Below the pieces are notes generated by a model that did no database searches, was not told where the DNA came from, and was given only the letters and a program-made list of their open reading frames with translations. Made by a program: the position numbers and the translations under genes. Below, one piece after another: positions 43,720 to 55,640 of a DNA stretch of 64,000 bases (its first letter is position 1; each line of letters opens with the position of its first letter). Origin of the DNA: Takakia lepidozioides (taxonomy: Eukaryota > Streptophyta > Takakiopsida > Takakiales > Takakiaceae); assembly GCA_030704615.1 (NCBI GenBank), contig CM060732.1, positions 68,863,053 to 68,927,052 of the forward strand, in the 5' to 3' direction.

Positions 43720-46700
43720 CTAGCAGTTATTGCTTTCCTGCTTAGAGGAATCAGACACATTTTGCAGCTGTTGCAGCACTGCTCTGAGCTGACCTTGGAG
43801 ATTCTGCCTCTGGTCCTCGCTATCTAGGAACCGTTGGTGCACTGCAGCCATTTGAAGGCTCTGTACTTCAGACACAGCTCCCATGTCCTGCACCTGTATT
43901 GCACAGTAAGGTTACAGATTGTTGGATTGTCTTATGAAAATAGATATTCATCACATTGTTTTTGCATTTTGGGTCTCCTCATCATACAAGTGCCAATTGT
44001 GGGCAAGGTGGTGGCAATGCGGAGGGCTGACTCCAGTGAATACCTGCTTTGCATAGTATTCTGCACGCCTCTCTGCCTTATTCCTGAGCCGCAAAGCATA
44101 TTGCAGTTGCGCCTGAGTAACATCATGAAGTTTTATTGCGGATCGCACGTGCCCTTCCATTTCCATCAACCTGGCCCTGGTCTCCATTAATAATTTTTCC
44201 ATGTCATCTTTACTTCGAGACAAACTTGTAGATGTGGCTTCAAACTGCTTCAACCTCTGAACGGCCGCTGCCAGCATTGTATCTCTCCCCAACCTCTCCG
44301 GCAATGTCCCTTCCATGTCCTTGTTGCTGTCAACCAGGCCTAGAGTTGTGGCCAGCTGCTTCTCTATATCATTCAGCTCCTCCACCTCCTTTGGATTCAT
44401 GCTCGCAGTTTGCAACAGCTTGCATTCCAATTTTAGTTCACCCCCATCCTGTGTGTCCTCCTTGACTTCAATCACATTAGTCCCTTCCATGTCCAACTCC
44501 TCAGTGGCATCTTTCTTTTGCGATTCTGTGTCTAATTCTCCACTGTGAGAAGATATATCCTTCTCATTCTCTTCTTTCTCCTGTCACCAAGCAAAATGAG
44601 TGCAATTCCATCCCCTCCCATGATTGAATTTAATTGTGCAAGCCAGTGGTCCTCTGGACAGTGACAACCAAAGGTGTGACTGATCTTCTGAGAAGGGGCA
44701 TACCGGTAGATAAATTCAGATTGCAGTATAATTAATGTCAAAGGCCAACCACAAGGGTAATACATGCACTTTGTGCAAAAGATAAGGCTACAACATGTAA
44801 CAAAATTTTAATGGCACCAGAATGCACCCGCACTTGAGTCACTCCTCGTAGGACATGGAAAATCAATAGAACTGTTACGGTTGGACCTTGGTTCTGTCGG
44901 CAGCAAGCCTGTCTGCCAAGGTGCGCAGAAGTTTGCATGGCGGACTTGAGCCATCGTCGGCATACATGCTTGATGAAGTGGACTTAAATGTGCTCGTTGT
45001 CTCCAATGTGGGATCTACTCCTTGTTTTGGTTCAGTTGAACCCAGCAACATCACATACACCTAGTCATGCATGTCACAATCCCTCTGTGTCAAATACATT
45101 ATCTGTCTCCATGAGTGTATTTCTATGTTGGAACCATGTGACAGAATGATTCTGCCTCAACCCAGTGCAAACCAAGGTGGTGACTTAAAAAAGAATCAAA
45201 GATTTCTTGGCCTCTCTTAGGGAGTGTAAGTGTGTTTCTTTCCATTAGAAAAGGAATAAGAGAAAACTAAAGAGGTGAAACCCTTCCCAACAGGGGGAAG
45301 TAGCCAAAAGTGAAGTGGTTCTTATCTACAACAGCTTTGGCCAGAGTCCTCTCTCTCTCTCTATAACCAGTCCCATGCAGCACATAATATGAAAGAGGTG
45401 GAACAAGATGAAAATAAACAGCACAATAATCGGAGTTTACCTCGTTGCATGGACATTTGGGACAATAACCTCCAAAAGCTACAAGAAAACTCCTCCCTTT
45501 GCTCTGCACTTCGACTGAACTGAGGGCCTATGACCCAAACGAAATTTTTGAGTCAGACATGTAGAGATGTCCCTTGACTCACCCTCTACGTCTAACTTAG
45601 CACAGTCATCCTTTCAATAGAAAAAAATGAACAAACATCTTTACCCTCAAAGTGAAGAGCTAAGACTTCAAAGTCGATACAGTTCCTGCTTTTCACTTGG
45701 AAAATGAGTTGGACAATAAATCAGGTGGATTCTCCTAGAAAGGTGGTGAGCAGCTCCTTTCTTCAAGAAGGGACAAGATGCAGAAGACAACATACATCAT
45801 TAGCTGGTGGAGAGCCGGGCTTGACTTTGGAAACCATGGTCCACTCCAGTGTGTCCAGGTCTAAAGACACAGTATCTGGTGTTTTCGCAGCAGTTGAAGC
45901 ACCTGTGGCATATTAGGGAGAAGCCCACTCTGAGATAGGTTTGTAAATCAATCAAGTGAAAACATGCCCTATGGAAAAGACAGACCACACACCAGTGTTT
46001 CCATATTTGCCGCCGATAATGTACCATTTTGTGCCAGCAACAACTGCTGCATGCCCTGCTCGTGGCAAAGGAATGATCCCTTTTGTCTTCTCGCGTGTCC
46101 AAACCATCTGCAAGACATGGGCTGCAGCACCAGCTTACGAGATGTCTTCCACCAAATAATCCCTCACACAATGAGCCTCAAGAACAAAATTGTCATATCA
46201 AAGAACTGATTGCAGTCTGGACTAGTTAACTGGCTCTAAACCCTTTATATAGGACAGCTTCCACATGCACAATAGACTGGTGAGATGCTGGCTATGGATA
46301 AAGTTAGCGGAGATGCGGCACAGTCTATCTCACATCCATGCTTATGATCTGATGCAAATGAGAATCAATGTCCTGTCTTGAAGGTTAATATTTTCTGACG
46401 CCACTCACACTCTGGAAATCCAAGCGATACAGATCATTGAAGTATGTTGTGCGTGATCTTCCTCCGAAAACGTAGAGATATCGGCGGCCATAGCATGTTG
46501 TATTGTGATCTCTCCGTGCTGGGGGTCGTGTACCCCTGATCAAACCAAGCCAATGAAAGACCGTCAACTTCAGTGGGGAGGTTACTCTGGGGTGATTCTC
46601 TGGGTTTGACTGGCATATCCTTGAGATGAATGTACATTGGACTAGTATGAACATGGAATGGAAATGGAAATGGTATGTCTGTACAAATGTTGCCAGTACA

Positions 46701-49170
46701 TATATCCAGGGTGCTGCAAATGGTTTTCCGGCACTGCACTACAGGATAAATCTCACGCTACTATTCCTGAACCCATTCAGAGGACAACCCTTTGTCCCTG
46801 TATGGTACTGTCCCCACTTCCAGCTCGCCACGCATATTCCGTAATGCAGAAAGAGGAAGATTCATGTTAGCAGCACAAAATGAAAAAAGGCCAACAGGGG
46901 GAGTCTAGGAAGAAACTGTGTACATTGTATTCTTCAAAGGCAGCCAGTGCTGTTGTTTGAGGTCCAGGATATGGAGATCATTGAGCATGCGACTCTTGTC
47001 GTCCTCACCTCCAAACATGACGAGCATTGACCCACATTGCACAGTGCTCTGTCCTGTGCGCGCAACCTGCCCAATGCCAATTGTTGAGTTAGTGTCTGGT
47101 GTGTGTCAACCTGTCATCTCACAATCATATGCTTCTATACATGGATTTTTGGCAAAAAAAATTACCGGGGTCTCTCCACGAGGAATGATTGGAGACCAAG
47201 TATGGAGTTCCAAGTTGAAAGCATAAACTGCACCCCCATCCCAGTGTCCACAAATTCTGTCAGAGCTCTTGAGTTTAATGTTCCAACACTTAAAAACCAA
47301 CAACTCATGTAGAAGGCTACCTTAATTGATTCACACAGAAACGCCTATGAAGAGAGAGGAAGACTCTTGCCGATGCAAGCATAACTTAGGGTGTCACTTC
47401 ATCCCGAAGGGCTACTGCATTTCGTTTGGAAGGTGGACACTTGTGAATATGAAGATTAGGCACTAGTCATGAGCTACTGCCAACGAGAATGCAAGCAAAA
47501 ACAGCCTTGTATTATCATTCATGCAGGTCTGAAGGAAACAATGTGTTCAATCCAGACAGAATATGATGCACATAAAAAGACATCAGATCAGATACCTGTG
47601 ACTCTAGGGGATGGGGGGTCGATTTGGCCCCCTACCACTAGTAAGCACTTGTCCCAAACGGCCTGCACAACAGACGTTCAAAAAGGCTTCATCATACACC
47701 AACCTTGCTGTCCTCACATCTCTGAGACAAACCAGCAAACAGGAACTATAGTGAAAATAAACCGTCCGTCTTTGGGCTATGAATGACTCTACCATAGTCT
47801 CAAGTGTCCCACATACATACCACACTGTGACCAACTGAGGGAGGTCCATGAGGCAAGAGCTGATTCTTGCAACCAGGTGTGCCAGGTGGGGTAGAACACC
47901 CCACAGTCACCCATACCATCTTCTCGATATGCAGCATCTGTATAGAAACGAATCACCCTTAGCTCTTGGTGGTGTGCTGGTACTCTATCAATCTCGCAAG
48001 CATCAAAAGTTGCAAGCATCAAAAGTTCACATTACATATCAGCTTATGCAGCATCTGTGTAGAATAAGTTAGCACTTGGTTGTATTCTAGTACTCACAAG
48101 CAGAGTGTCAAAATACATACATGGAATGCAAGAACATGGAAATTTTTGGCATCAAGTTCTTGCTATCTGGGCACAAAGTCACTAAGTCCAAAACTTATAC
48201 AAAGGGCTCCTGTCATGCTTGCAAATAACCTTCCCGAATTGTTCCTGCAAAGGTAGTTTTGCTATGTGGATTAACGCTACATGGTGAATAAGTCAGCCTT
48301 TAGCACTTGGTGGTGTTCCAGTACTCAAACAATCTCATAAGCACAATGTCAAGACTTCACATTATATAACATGGAATTTAAGCACAAGGAGATTTATTGG
48401 CATCAAGTTCTTGCTATCTGGGCACAAAGTCAATAAGCAAAATTGACCGAAACTTACACGAAGGGCCAATATCCTTCTTGAATTATCCCTGCTTAGGTGG
48501 GTCTGCTATATGGGTTAATGCAAATCTGTGTATGTGTGGTGGAAGAGAGGAGACATTGTTCGTTCTGTAAGATCTGCAATTACGATCGCCTTGTTTCATT
48601 AAGTTAATAAAGCTTTTTTGATGTCACTGGTGAGGAATTGGTATGGTGACTAGCAGCTTTGGAAAGAGAAACTCTGTGGTGGCAATGGCAGGGCACCCAA
48701 AACTTCTTCAGTTTCTTGACAAGGCAGCTAGATTTCTTCTGGGGCATTAAGGAAGGGATTCTTGTCAGAAATGTACCTGTACGTCATCCAACTTGCTCTG
48801 TCCTGAATTGCCTCCCATTACAAACATTTTGCACCCTAGGGCCATTGCTGCATGCTGCAGGCCAGTGAGACCAGGCTTTTCAAATCAATGCTCATCCCTT
48901 GTTGGACATTGTTCTAGACCCAATTTTATTTCAACTAGTGTAGAGATAAAAAGCTGTACTGAACTACAATGTGCATAGATAGATACCCACTGGAAACACA
49001 GGACCAACACACAAGAGAAGTACAAATTAGGCATGAACCTTGGAACGAGCAGCTGGTTTTGGGCCCTTAAGAAGAAGTCTGTACCACTGACGAATCTCCG
49101 ACACCTCCTCCAATGACTCCACTGCCTCTGTAGTCGTCTGATCCTCCTCATCGCTCTTAATTACTTCTTC
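43720..49170 (-). CDS. ACBP: Kelch-repeat protein of the acyl-CoA-binding-protein type (5' end unresolved)
   Basis: Thirteen exons (minus): 49,170-49,039, 48,854-48,777, 47,937-47,821, 47,662-47,596, 47,227-47,166, 47,066-46,924, 46,535-46,409, 46,107-45,993, 45,902-45,796, 45,503-45,441, 45,060-44,887, 44,580-44,044 and 43,893-43,720; phases agree throughout, giving 631 residues without the N-terminus. Kelch blades: ARSK-HAAMALGCKMFVMGG; VGHSV-AVWDKCLLVVGG; TGQSTVQCGSMLVMFGGEDD with LNDLHILDL; RRDHNTTCYGRRYLYVFGG; RAGHAAVVAGTKWYIIGG; and SFLVAFGGY. A long coiled coil ends the protein (exons 12-13). This is the order of plant ACBP4/5, which carry an acyl-CoA-binding domain before the kelch blades. 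That domain would be in further upstream exons, which I could not find between 49,171 and 50,000. So either the first exons lie further away or this member lacks it. Family members bind acyl-CoA esters in the cytosol. Alternative: a kelch protein without lipid binding. Confidence 0.85.
47381..47480 (-). repeat. SINE fragment in an intron of the kelch gene
   Basis: Contains GGTGTCAC, GGGCTACTGC and GGAAGGTGGACACTTGTG in the order seen, inverted, in the SINE family of 29,722-29,880. It lies in the intron between 47,227 and 47,596, in the same orientation as the gene. Confidence 0.6.
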
Positions 49171-50027
49171 CTGTACAACCAAAAACCATAAGGAGTGCTT
49201 GACATCTTCTATCAGCTGTCATGAAATCTCTCACTCCCCATTGCACACACACAAATGCACGTGCGAATATGTAGTAGCAGTAACAGAAAGAAAAACTGAA
49301 ATGCGAGGTCGGAGACCACCGAGACAATGTCAGGCATATTGATGGGCTGGCTTTGGGTCCATACTCCACACGCTTGGAACAAATCTTGTATCTTTCTAGG
49401 CTTGCCTCTATTCAGACTCACCCGATTATCTCTTTGATTATTTGTCTTTGAATAAAGTTTGCCTATCGCAAAAGTCTAGTAGCTGCCATCCAGAAGAAAT
49501 ACAAGCTTGTAGGATATAAGTGTATGAGAATGAGAAGGTACCTAGCATTTAAAAACTTCTGAGGCTAATTTAAGTGCATTACCGTATCTGAGAATTAGGA
49601 TGGTACTAGCATACGGTTAAGGACCTGTCAGATTTTTATGAGAGAATAAAGTCATAAACACTTTCCAACGGCCAATTAAGAGAGAAAAGGGGTGGAGAGA
49701 GCGAGACCCACGCCTAGAGTACTGCTGTGCATCCGTTTCGAGAGCTGCTGAAGTTCAGTTGGTCTCCACATCGCTTGATCACCAAAACCAATTGAGGAAT
49801 CGAGGAAAAGAGTTTCAGAGAGGAATTGATGGAATTGCTTTCAAGTCGACTGATTTGAGCAGCTCTAAGACTTGCCTAGACGCTCGATCTGTTCGGTATT
49901 CTGCCTTTTGAGCCTTTCTCTTTTAAACTTCTCTCCTGTTTGTGTTGGATTATGCAATTTCCTTTGGATGGAGGAGGAGACATGCAGGTTGCTCTGGATG
50001 CAACATGCATGTAATAGAAGCAAGACG
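49171..50027. other. Upstream of the resolved kelch exons
   Basis: No acyl-CoA-binding-domain exon can be read on the minus strand. A minus-strand ATG near 49,765 opens a short frame (MWRPTELQQLSKRMHSS) in a region that looks like a transcribed leader, but it has no family features. The 5' end of the kelch gene could lie here or further right. Confidence 0.3.
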
Positions 50028-50606
50028 TGGGTTATATAACTTATAGAGAGAAGGGTCAAGACTCAACACACTCTGCTTCAGGATTGTGGCTTTCCATCTC
50101 GAAACTTCCATACAACATTGTTGTCATGACAAGTCATTGGGTTGCCAAAATGTCCGGCCCGGGCTTTGGGGGTTGGAAGAATGCTCTGAACCTGGTCATG
50201 TAATAGGAAGCAAACCAAGACAAACCAAGACGTGGGTTTTATATAGACAGCAGGGTCAAGACTCAACACACTCTGCTTCAGGATTGTGGCTGTCCATCTC
50301 GAAACTTCCATACAACATTGTTGGCATGACAAGTCCACATTGGGTTGCCAAAATGTCCGGCCCGGGCTTTGGGGGTTGGAAGAATGCTCTGAACCTGGTC
50401 ATGTAATAGGAAGCAAACCAAGACAAACCAAGACGTGGGTTTTATATAGACAGCAGGGTCAAGACTCAACACACTCTGCTTCAGGATTGTGGCTGTCCAT
50501 CTCGAAACTTCCATACAACATTGTTGGCATGACAAGTCCACATTGGGTTGCCAAAATGTCCGGCCCGGGCTTTGGGGGTTGGAAGAATGCTCTGAACCTG
50601 GTCATG
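50028..50606 (+). repeat. Tandem repeat, three units of about 190-204 bp
   Basis: Units start near 50,028, 50,229 and 50,432, each beginning AGACGTGGGTT..ATATA and holding TCAAGACTCAACACACTCTG, CCATCTCGAAACTTCCATAC and TGTCCGGCCCGGGCTTTGGG. Units 2 and 3 are almost identical; unit 1 has more changes. Long open frames through it on both strands arise from repetition and are not genes. Confidence 0.9.
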
Positions 50607-50689
50607 TGGTAATTATCTTAATTTAAGACGCGTCCGAAGTCAGCGACAATTTTGGTGTCTCCTGGAATTAATTGAAATATATGCCACAT

Positions 50690-51500
50690 AAATTATGGTG
50701 TCGCTTGACCTCGCCGGGCTACTGCTTTCGGGTGGGAAGGTGGACACTGGACACCTTTGTGACACCAATCTGTGGATTGAACCAGTGTTGGACCAGTATC
50801 ATAAACATTTCATACCCTGGTAAAGTCGGTGAAGAGGCTTCATACCTGCAGGTAATGGTATGTACCAGTCTGGTATGTCCATTGTTTCTGTTTGGCCTGG
50901 TATGGTATGGTATCAGTATTGCAAATTTCAATCTTATAGTGGGGGTGTATTAATCAATACAGCTCCATGGTAGAAATTGTCCATGGCAGGTATAATTTGG
51001 ACAGATTCTTTTTCTTTTTCTTTTTCTTTTTTTAAAGCTGAATGCCTCACTTCAGCTGCTGAAGTTCACCACTTCAGCCGCTGAGTGCCTTTACTTATAA
51101 TAACAAGTAGGTACATAGATGGTAAGGAAAAAAATAACCTTGCAAGTGCCATAGAGGTTGAGCCTAAGCAGATTTTTGAATAGCATATTGATACTTGGGG
51201 TGCAAGCGACGGCGGAAGACAGAGTACTGGTATCAACAAAGTTGCATTCCTTGCGATACCAGGTTGGTCTGGTAGGAGCCCACGTATTAGTGTTTTACTA
51301 TATTGCCCCCAATATGTTCTGCCCGGGGTACTACTGCCAGTTGTTTATACCCGCCCGGTCTGGTACCCTGCTGCGATACCCTTACCTGTGCTGATCCCCG
51401 CCTCGCCCCCATATACTAGTCCAACACTAGATTGAACCCGAAACCACGTTGGAGGTGGTTGTAGCCCATATTCCCGGTGGGCTACAACTAGTTTGTCTCA
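50690..51500 (-). repeat. SINE split by a hAT-like element
   Basis: The tail (50,690-50,782) and head (51,430-51,500, minus strand TAGCCCACCGGGAATATGGG box A, GGGTTCAATC box B) together make one copy of the family seen at 29,722-29,880. The two halves are separated by the element at 50,783-51,429. Confidence 0.7.
50775..51437. mobile_element. hAT-like MITE (647 bp) with 8-bp target duplication
   Basis: The element runs 50,783-51,429. Its left end is CAGTGTTGGACCAGTATC and its right end, inverted, is TAGTGTTGGACTAGTATATG: imperfect terminal repeats starting YAGTG, as in the hAT superfamily. GATTGAAC flanks it on both sides (50,775-50,782 and 51,430-51,437), an exact 8-bp duplication, also the hAT rule. 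No transposase is inside. A second copy ends at 281. Confidence 0.82.
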
Positions 51501-52207
51501 TGTGCTAGAAGTGCTGAAAAACACACACACACACACATATATATATGGTGACGCCTTCCGACTGTTGCGGCTTTTGTTTGTCTTGTGTTGCATCGTGGCA
51601 GGGTAAATAAGCACCCCCAATCGTTCCGAAAATAATACGGTCCAGTATGTAGTAGGATGTGGAGCAACAAAATTTTCTTTGAATGGATGTAGATGCTATT
51701 GTCTGTGTATGAGATAGATAATTTCCAAAAGGTGGATGTAGATTTTATTGTCATTGGATGAGTTTTAGATGGATGAACTTTGTAACATGCATTGATAAAC
51801 AAGACAGGGACAGGGACATCATCACAGGTAGACAAAGGTTGTCATGTACCGGTTTACGAAACCGTCCTGTCCTCCAAGGTCATGGTCAAATAAGCACCCC
51901 TAATTGCTGCAAAACTAAAATCCGACAAATATACACCCCAATCCTCTCAAAAATAAAATAATGGGCCAAACTAAAGTGGCGCTTGCATCTAGCCTAGGAC
52001 ACACACGGCAATTGCATGCAAGCCGTACTATACAGGGCTATGGCATGTTGTGTCGACAAAGCTATTGCACGTTGAGGAAAGATGGCTATTGCATGTTTAG
52101 GCCACTTTGGCTATATAGGTATGGAAGTAACAGGAAGAGGTGAGCGGTAGTTTGGCGAGACAATTTGGCGAAAATCTCTCTGGAACTGGTAGAAGGTCCA
52201 CGTTAGT
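51501..52207. other. Intergenic, low-copy repeats
   Basis: An (AC)n(AT)n microsatellite lies at 51,521-51,545. The phrase AATAAGCACCCC(C/T)AAT occurs at 51,605 and 51,889, and 'ggatgtagat..tattgtc' at 51,684 and 51,733, so a partly duplicated repeat is present. No gene is seen. Confidence 0.5.
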
Positions 52208-52498
52208 TTGGCGAGAGAGTCTAATCGTGGAATGTGTGACATGGAGAGTATGCCGATAGCTGGTATAACGTTGGTGAAGCGTAGAGGTCGTCCAAAGAAG
52301 GAACCTAGAGCAGACAAGAAATGGCAAATTGTATTTGAGCTATTGTACACAATTGGACTTGGAGGACAGGATGTCGATCTTGGTTTGTTCGAACATTTGC
52401 ATAAGTTCATTCGAGAGAAGTGTATGGCAGGATTTTCTACGATTGAAAGAGGTGGGAGCGTGTCTCATTTGCATTTCAAATGCTCATCAGGTTGTTAG
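52208..52498 (+). pseudogene. Possible Rep-type (HUH) fragment with an AT-hook-like start
   Basis: The open frame has an AT-hook-like stretch (KRRGRPKKEPRADKKW), then LFEHLHKFIREKCMAG and FSTIERGGSVSHLHFK. The phrase ERG(G)...HLHF resembles motif 2 of HUH replication endonucleases, where H-hydrophobic-H binds the metal, as in geminivirus-like Reps and the eukaryotic Replitron transposons. The frame stops a few residues later and no tyrosine motif or helicase can be seen, so this is at most a relic. The assignment rests on one short motif. Confidence 0.35.
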
Positions 52499-53509
52499 CA
52501 ACAAATGTTATACATGCAAACAAACTAATCAAATTCTATTTGGGTTGGGACAAATGTCCGCCAACCGGCCACATAGTTATGTGTAAAAAAAACTCAGACA
52601 AGATCGTCTGCATGCTTAGAAAAGAATGTTAGGTTACTGTTTAAAATATTTTGGTCAACCTCATTTTCAATTCTTTTTGTGAAAATGTAACTACAGAAGA
52701 AATGGAAGTCTAGGGAAATGAGTTGTATGTTTTATATGGCGGTGGAGAGCTCAAGAATCGTGTTTGTCTTACACCAACAAATGTTTTTGAAATAGCGTTC
52801 ATTTATCACATATACGCACAACCTTGAAAGTGCGTGACAAGCTCCTTTATCGGTTGTTTGCTATCAATGTTAAAATCCGGCAAATTTTATGCATTTGGAG
52901 CCATGTTTTACGTAAATCGTCATGAAATCCAGTTAGTACTTCTAAGTGTGTTGGATGCCCCCAATATGGGGCATTTTATAATTCTATCCGGGTTAAAAAC
53001 GATAAAATACCAGCGTTAGATTCCTCACCATCATTAGATGAACGGTCATAGGCATTTCCACTCTAAAGGCTCTTTGAATGTATAGTCCACCAAGATCTAG
53101 CCCAATAGTAACAAGCACATACCAACTCAAAAGTGCACTAGAAGAGAAACCGGCTTTTTCCACGGCTTTTTCCACGCTTTTTGCTGTGGAATCAGCCGCA
53201 ATCCACACCTGTCGTGGGTGTAAGAAACGACTAGTGCTTTCAGACACCCCGTGGACGGCCTGGCTCTCGGGTGGCCCTGTGGAAAAGTCCACGGGTGGCT
53301 GAATCCACAGGTGGCTTTTTTCACGGGCGACGTGTGCTTTGGCGAACACCGCCACGTGGATCCTAGACGTACAAAGGGTGTGGACTTGTCCACACTTATG
53401 GGAAAATTATGCGACAGCCTGTCACCATGGCTTGACGACATCTGGGCAACGGTACGGGCACCACATGTATTTTTGTCAGGGCAACACGTGGCGTATTTTG
53501 GAGCAACTC
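52499..53509. other. No gene seen
   Basis: AT-rich to 53,020, then a more GC-rich stretch (53,120-53,480) with repeated GTGGA/TCCAC words (CACGGGTGGCTGAATCCACAG). These give local self-complementarity but no clear element ends. Confidence 0.4.
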
Positions 53510-53645
53510 TTAGTGTGGGTGTGGAGTATTTTACTGCCTATACTCTAGGTCATTCCACATAACTGTGGAGAAGACCATAGCGGGTGTGAAATATACTACG
53601 GCCTACGTTGTAGGACATTCCACATAAATGTGGAGGATACCACAG
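53510..53645 (+). repeat. Tandem duplication, unit about 68 bp
   Basis: GTGTGGAGTATTTTACTGCC..TCTAGGTCATTCCACATAACTGTGGAGA... is repeated with changes as GTGTGAAATATACTACGGCC..TGTAGGACATTCCACATAAATGTGGAGGA. Each unit includes a small CCACAT/ATGTGG palindrome. Confidence 0.7.
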
Positions 53646-53835
53646 TTCACCATAGGTTGCTTGTGGTCAGTATCACGATCTAAAGACACCTAAACACAAT
53701 TCCAAAGCATCACTGCAACAACCTGCTCATGACATGAAGAACTGACTAAGCATGGCCAGAACAACAGATAGAATGAGTAGATGCAACGCTAATTCATAAT
53801 TACATTGCCCAAATACACTTCAATCTGACATCAAA

Positions 53836-53890
53836 GAGTCTGAGTCTGAGTCTGAGTCTGAGATCAAAGATCTGAGTCTGAGTCCGAGGC
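53836..53890 (+). repeat. Microsatellite (GAGTCT)n
   Basis: Runs of GAGTCT broken by GAGATCAAAGATCT. A simple repeat. Confidence 0.9.
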
Positions 53891-54076
53891 AGTGGCCAGG
53901 CTGCGCAATGCAGCCCAACACAGAGGTTCAACCTAAAGCTCCAAAAAACGACATTTGTTTGTTTTCCAAGTTCCTGCATAAGATGCACCAACCAACATTG
54001 CATTGTGAGACACTCACTATACTCCAAAGCTACCAGGGAAGATCACTGAGCAACTTGCCAAGGTGGAAACACCTGA

Positions 54077-55201
54077 GTCCAGACCCACACTATATCCCTG
54101 CTCCTTCAGCTATCCATGCCTCTGCACAAATCAAGCATACATCCTTGCCTTGCTACTAGTAGCTGACGATGACAGCCTAGATTTGTTATAGGAAACACCC
54201 AACTCAACTTATCACAACCTATGCTCAATTGCATCTGCTACTCTCTATAATCCAACAAACATTCATTTTCTTGCCTTTATTGACTGGGGTCAGAAAAGTA
54301 TTCATTCCACAGCTTGTCCTCGTCTCTGTTATATGTTTCTGGATACTTTCCTGTTGTCACATCGGCAGTATCATGTCAAAGTCACTCCAAACTAGATTCA
54401 CTCAACCAGCTAACTTGCAGAATTCAACATGAAAAGTTAGGGCCGATTCTAATAAGAGGGAAAAACAAGGTGAAATGTGCTGAAAAATATGCTTTCATTA
54501 GCAGTGCCTCATTATATCAATTGTGTCGTTGCTGCTAGTTGACCATCTACCCATGCAAGTTTCTGGTAGCTATTGATCCACAGGGAATCACAGGTAATGT
54601 GGAGCTTGAAATCTGGCCCTCTTAGATGAATCTGGACCCACACTCTATCCCTGCTCCTTCAGTTATCCATGCCTCTGCACAAATCATGCATTCACCCTTT
54701 CCGTGCTGCTAGCAACTGACAATGAAAGCCTAGAATTGTTCTAGGAAACACCCAACTCGACTTATCACACTAGTTCATATGCTCAATTGCATTTGCTACT
54801 CTCTGTAGTCCAACAGGCATTTACCTTTTGCCTCGATTGTCCCACCATTGACTGGGGTCAGAAAAGTATTCATTCCACAGCTCCTGGTCTCCTTGTCTCT
54901 GTTACCTATGTCTGGATACTTTCCTGTTGTCACATTGGCAATATCAGTCAGTCACTCCAAACTATCAAAGGTTCACTCAACCAGCTAACTTGCAGAATTC
55001 AACATGAAAATTCAGGGCGATTATGATAAGAGGGAAAAACAGGGTGAAATATGTTGAAGAAGGTGCCTTCATTAGCAGTGCCTGAATTTATCAATTGTGT
55101 TGATGCTGCTATAGCTTCCAGTTGACCATCTACCCATGCAGGTTGCTAGTAGCTATTGATTCACAGGGAATCATAAGTAATCTTGTGCCTGAAATCTGGC
55201 C
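54077..55201 (+). repeat. Direct duplication, two units of about 560 bp
   Basis: The segment from CCCACACTATATCCCTGCTCC to TGAAATCTGGCC occurs at about 54,077-54,631 and again at 54,632-55,201, with scattered differences. A third partial start follows at 55,202. Phrases of the unit (GGGCCGACTCTGATGAGAAG) recur near 62,449-62,515, so it is part of a wider repeat family. Confidence 0.75.
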
Positions 55202-55224
55202 ACACTCTATCCCTTCGCTTCTTT

Positions 55225-55640
55225 TTCCCCACACATATGCAGCCATCACAACCTCCAAACTGTCGGTGGTACCCATTGCCCATTATTTGCTCATAGGTAT
55301 CCAAAGCCTCCATCCTGTGACCCTGCTGGGCATATCCTGCGATCATCACGTTCCATGATATCACATCTTGTGTAGCCATTTATAAAAGTCCACGAGGGTA
55401 TTGTTCAGAATCACATCTGGTACAATTCCAGCTTTGGCGATGTCACCATGCACCTCTTTGCCCTTTTCCAGGGCTGCTAGGCTTGCATAAGCATTGCAAA
55501 CGCACACAAAACGTGATGTGGTTGCAAATCACCCTTTCCCCCATCAATTGCTCATACGTCTCCAAGGCCTCCATCTCGTGCCCCTGCTGTGCATACCCTG
55601 CAAGCATCGTGTTCCACGACACCACACAACCTCGGGGCGC
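55225..55640 (-). pseudogene. PPR gene fragment (PLS type), frameshifted
   Basis: Minus-strand pieces in order: CVVSWNTMLAGYAQQGHEME, ALETYEQLMGE, ITFCVC then ALEKGKEVHGDIAKAG and VPDVILNNTLVDFYKW, then MATQDVISWNVMIAGYAQQG and EALDTYEQIMGNG. These are successive 31-36-residue PPR repeats of the kind in plant organelle RNA-editing factors. Frames change several times and neither end is complete. It adjoins the transposase fragment at about 55,640. Confidence 0.75.

Noticed and set aside
50078-50612. Repeated 86-108 residue proteins on both strands
   Set aside because: Produced by the three-unit tandem repeat; the same peptide recurs because the DNA recurs, and there is no family likeness.
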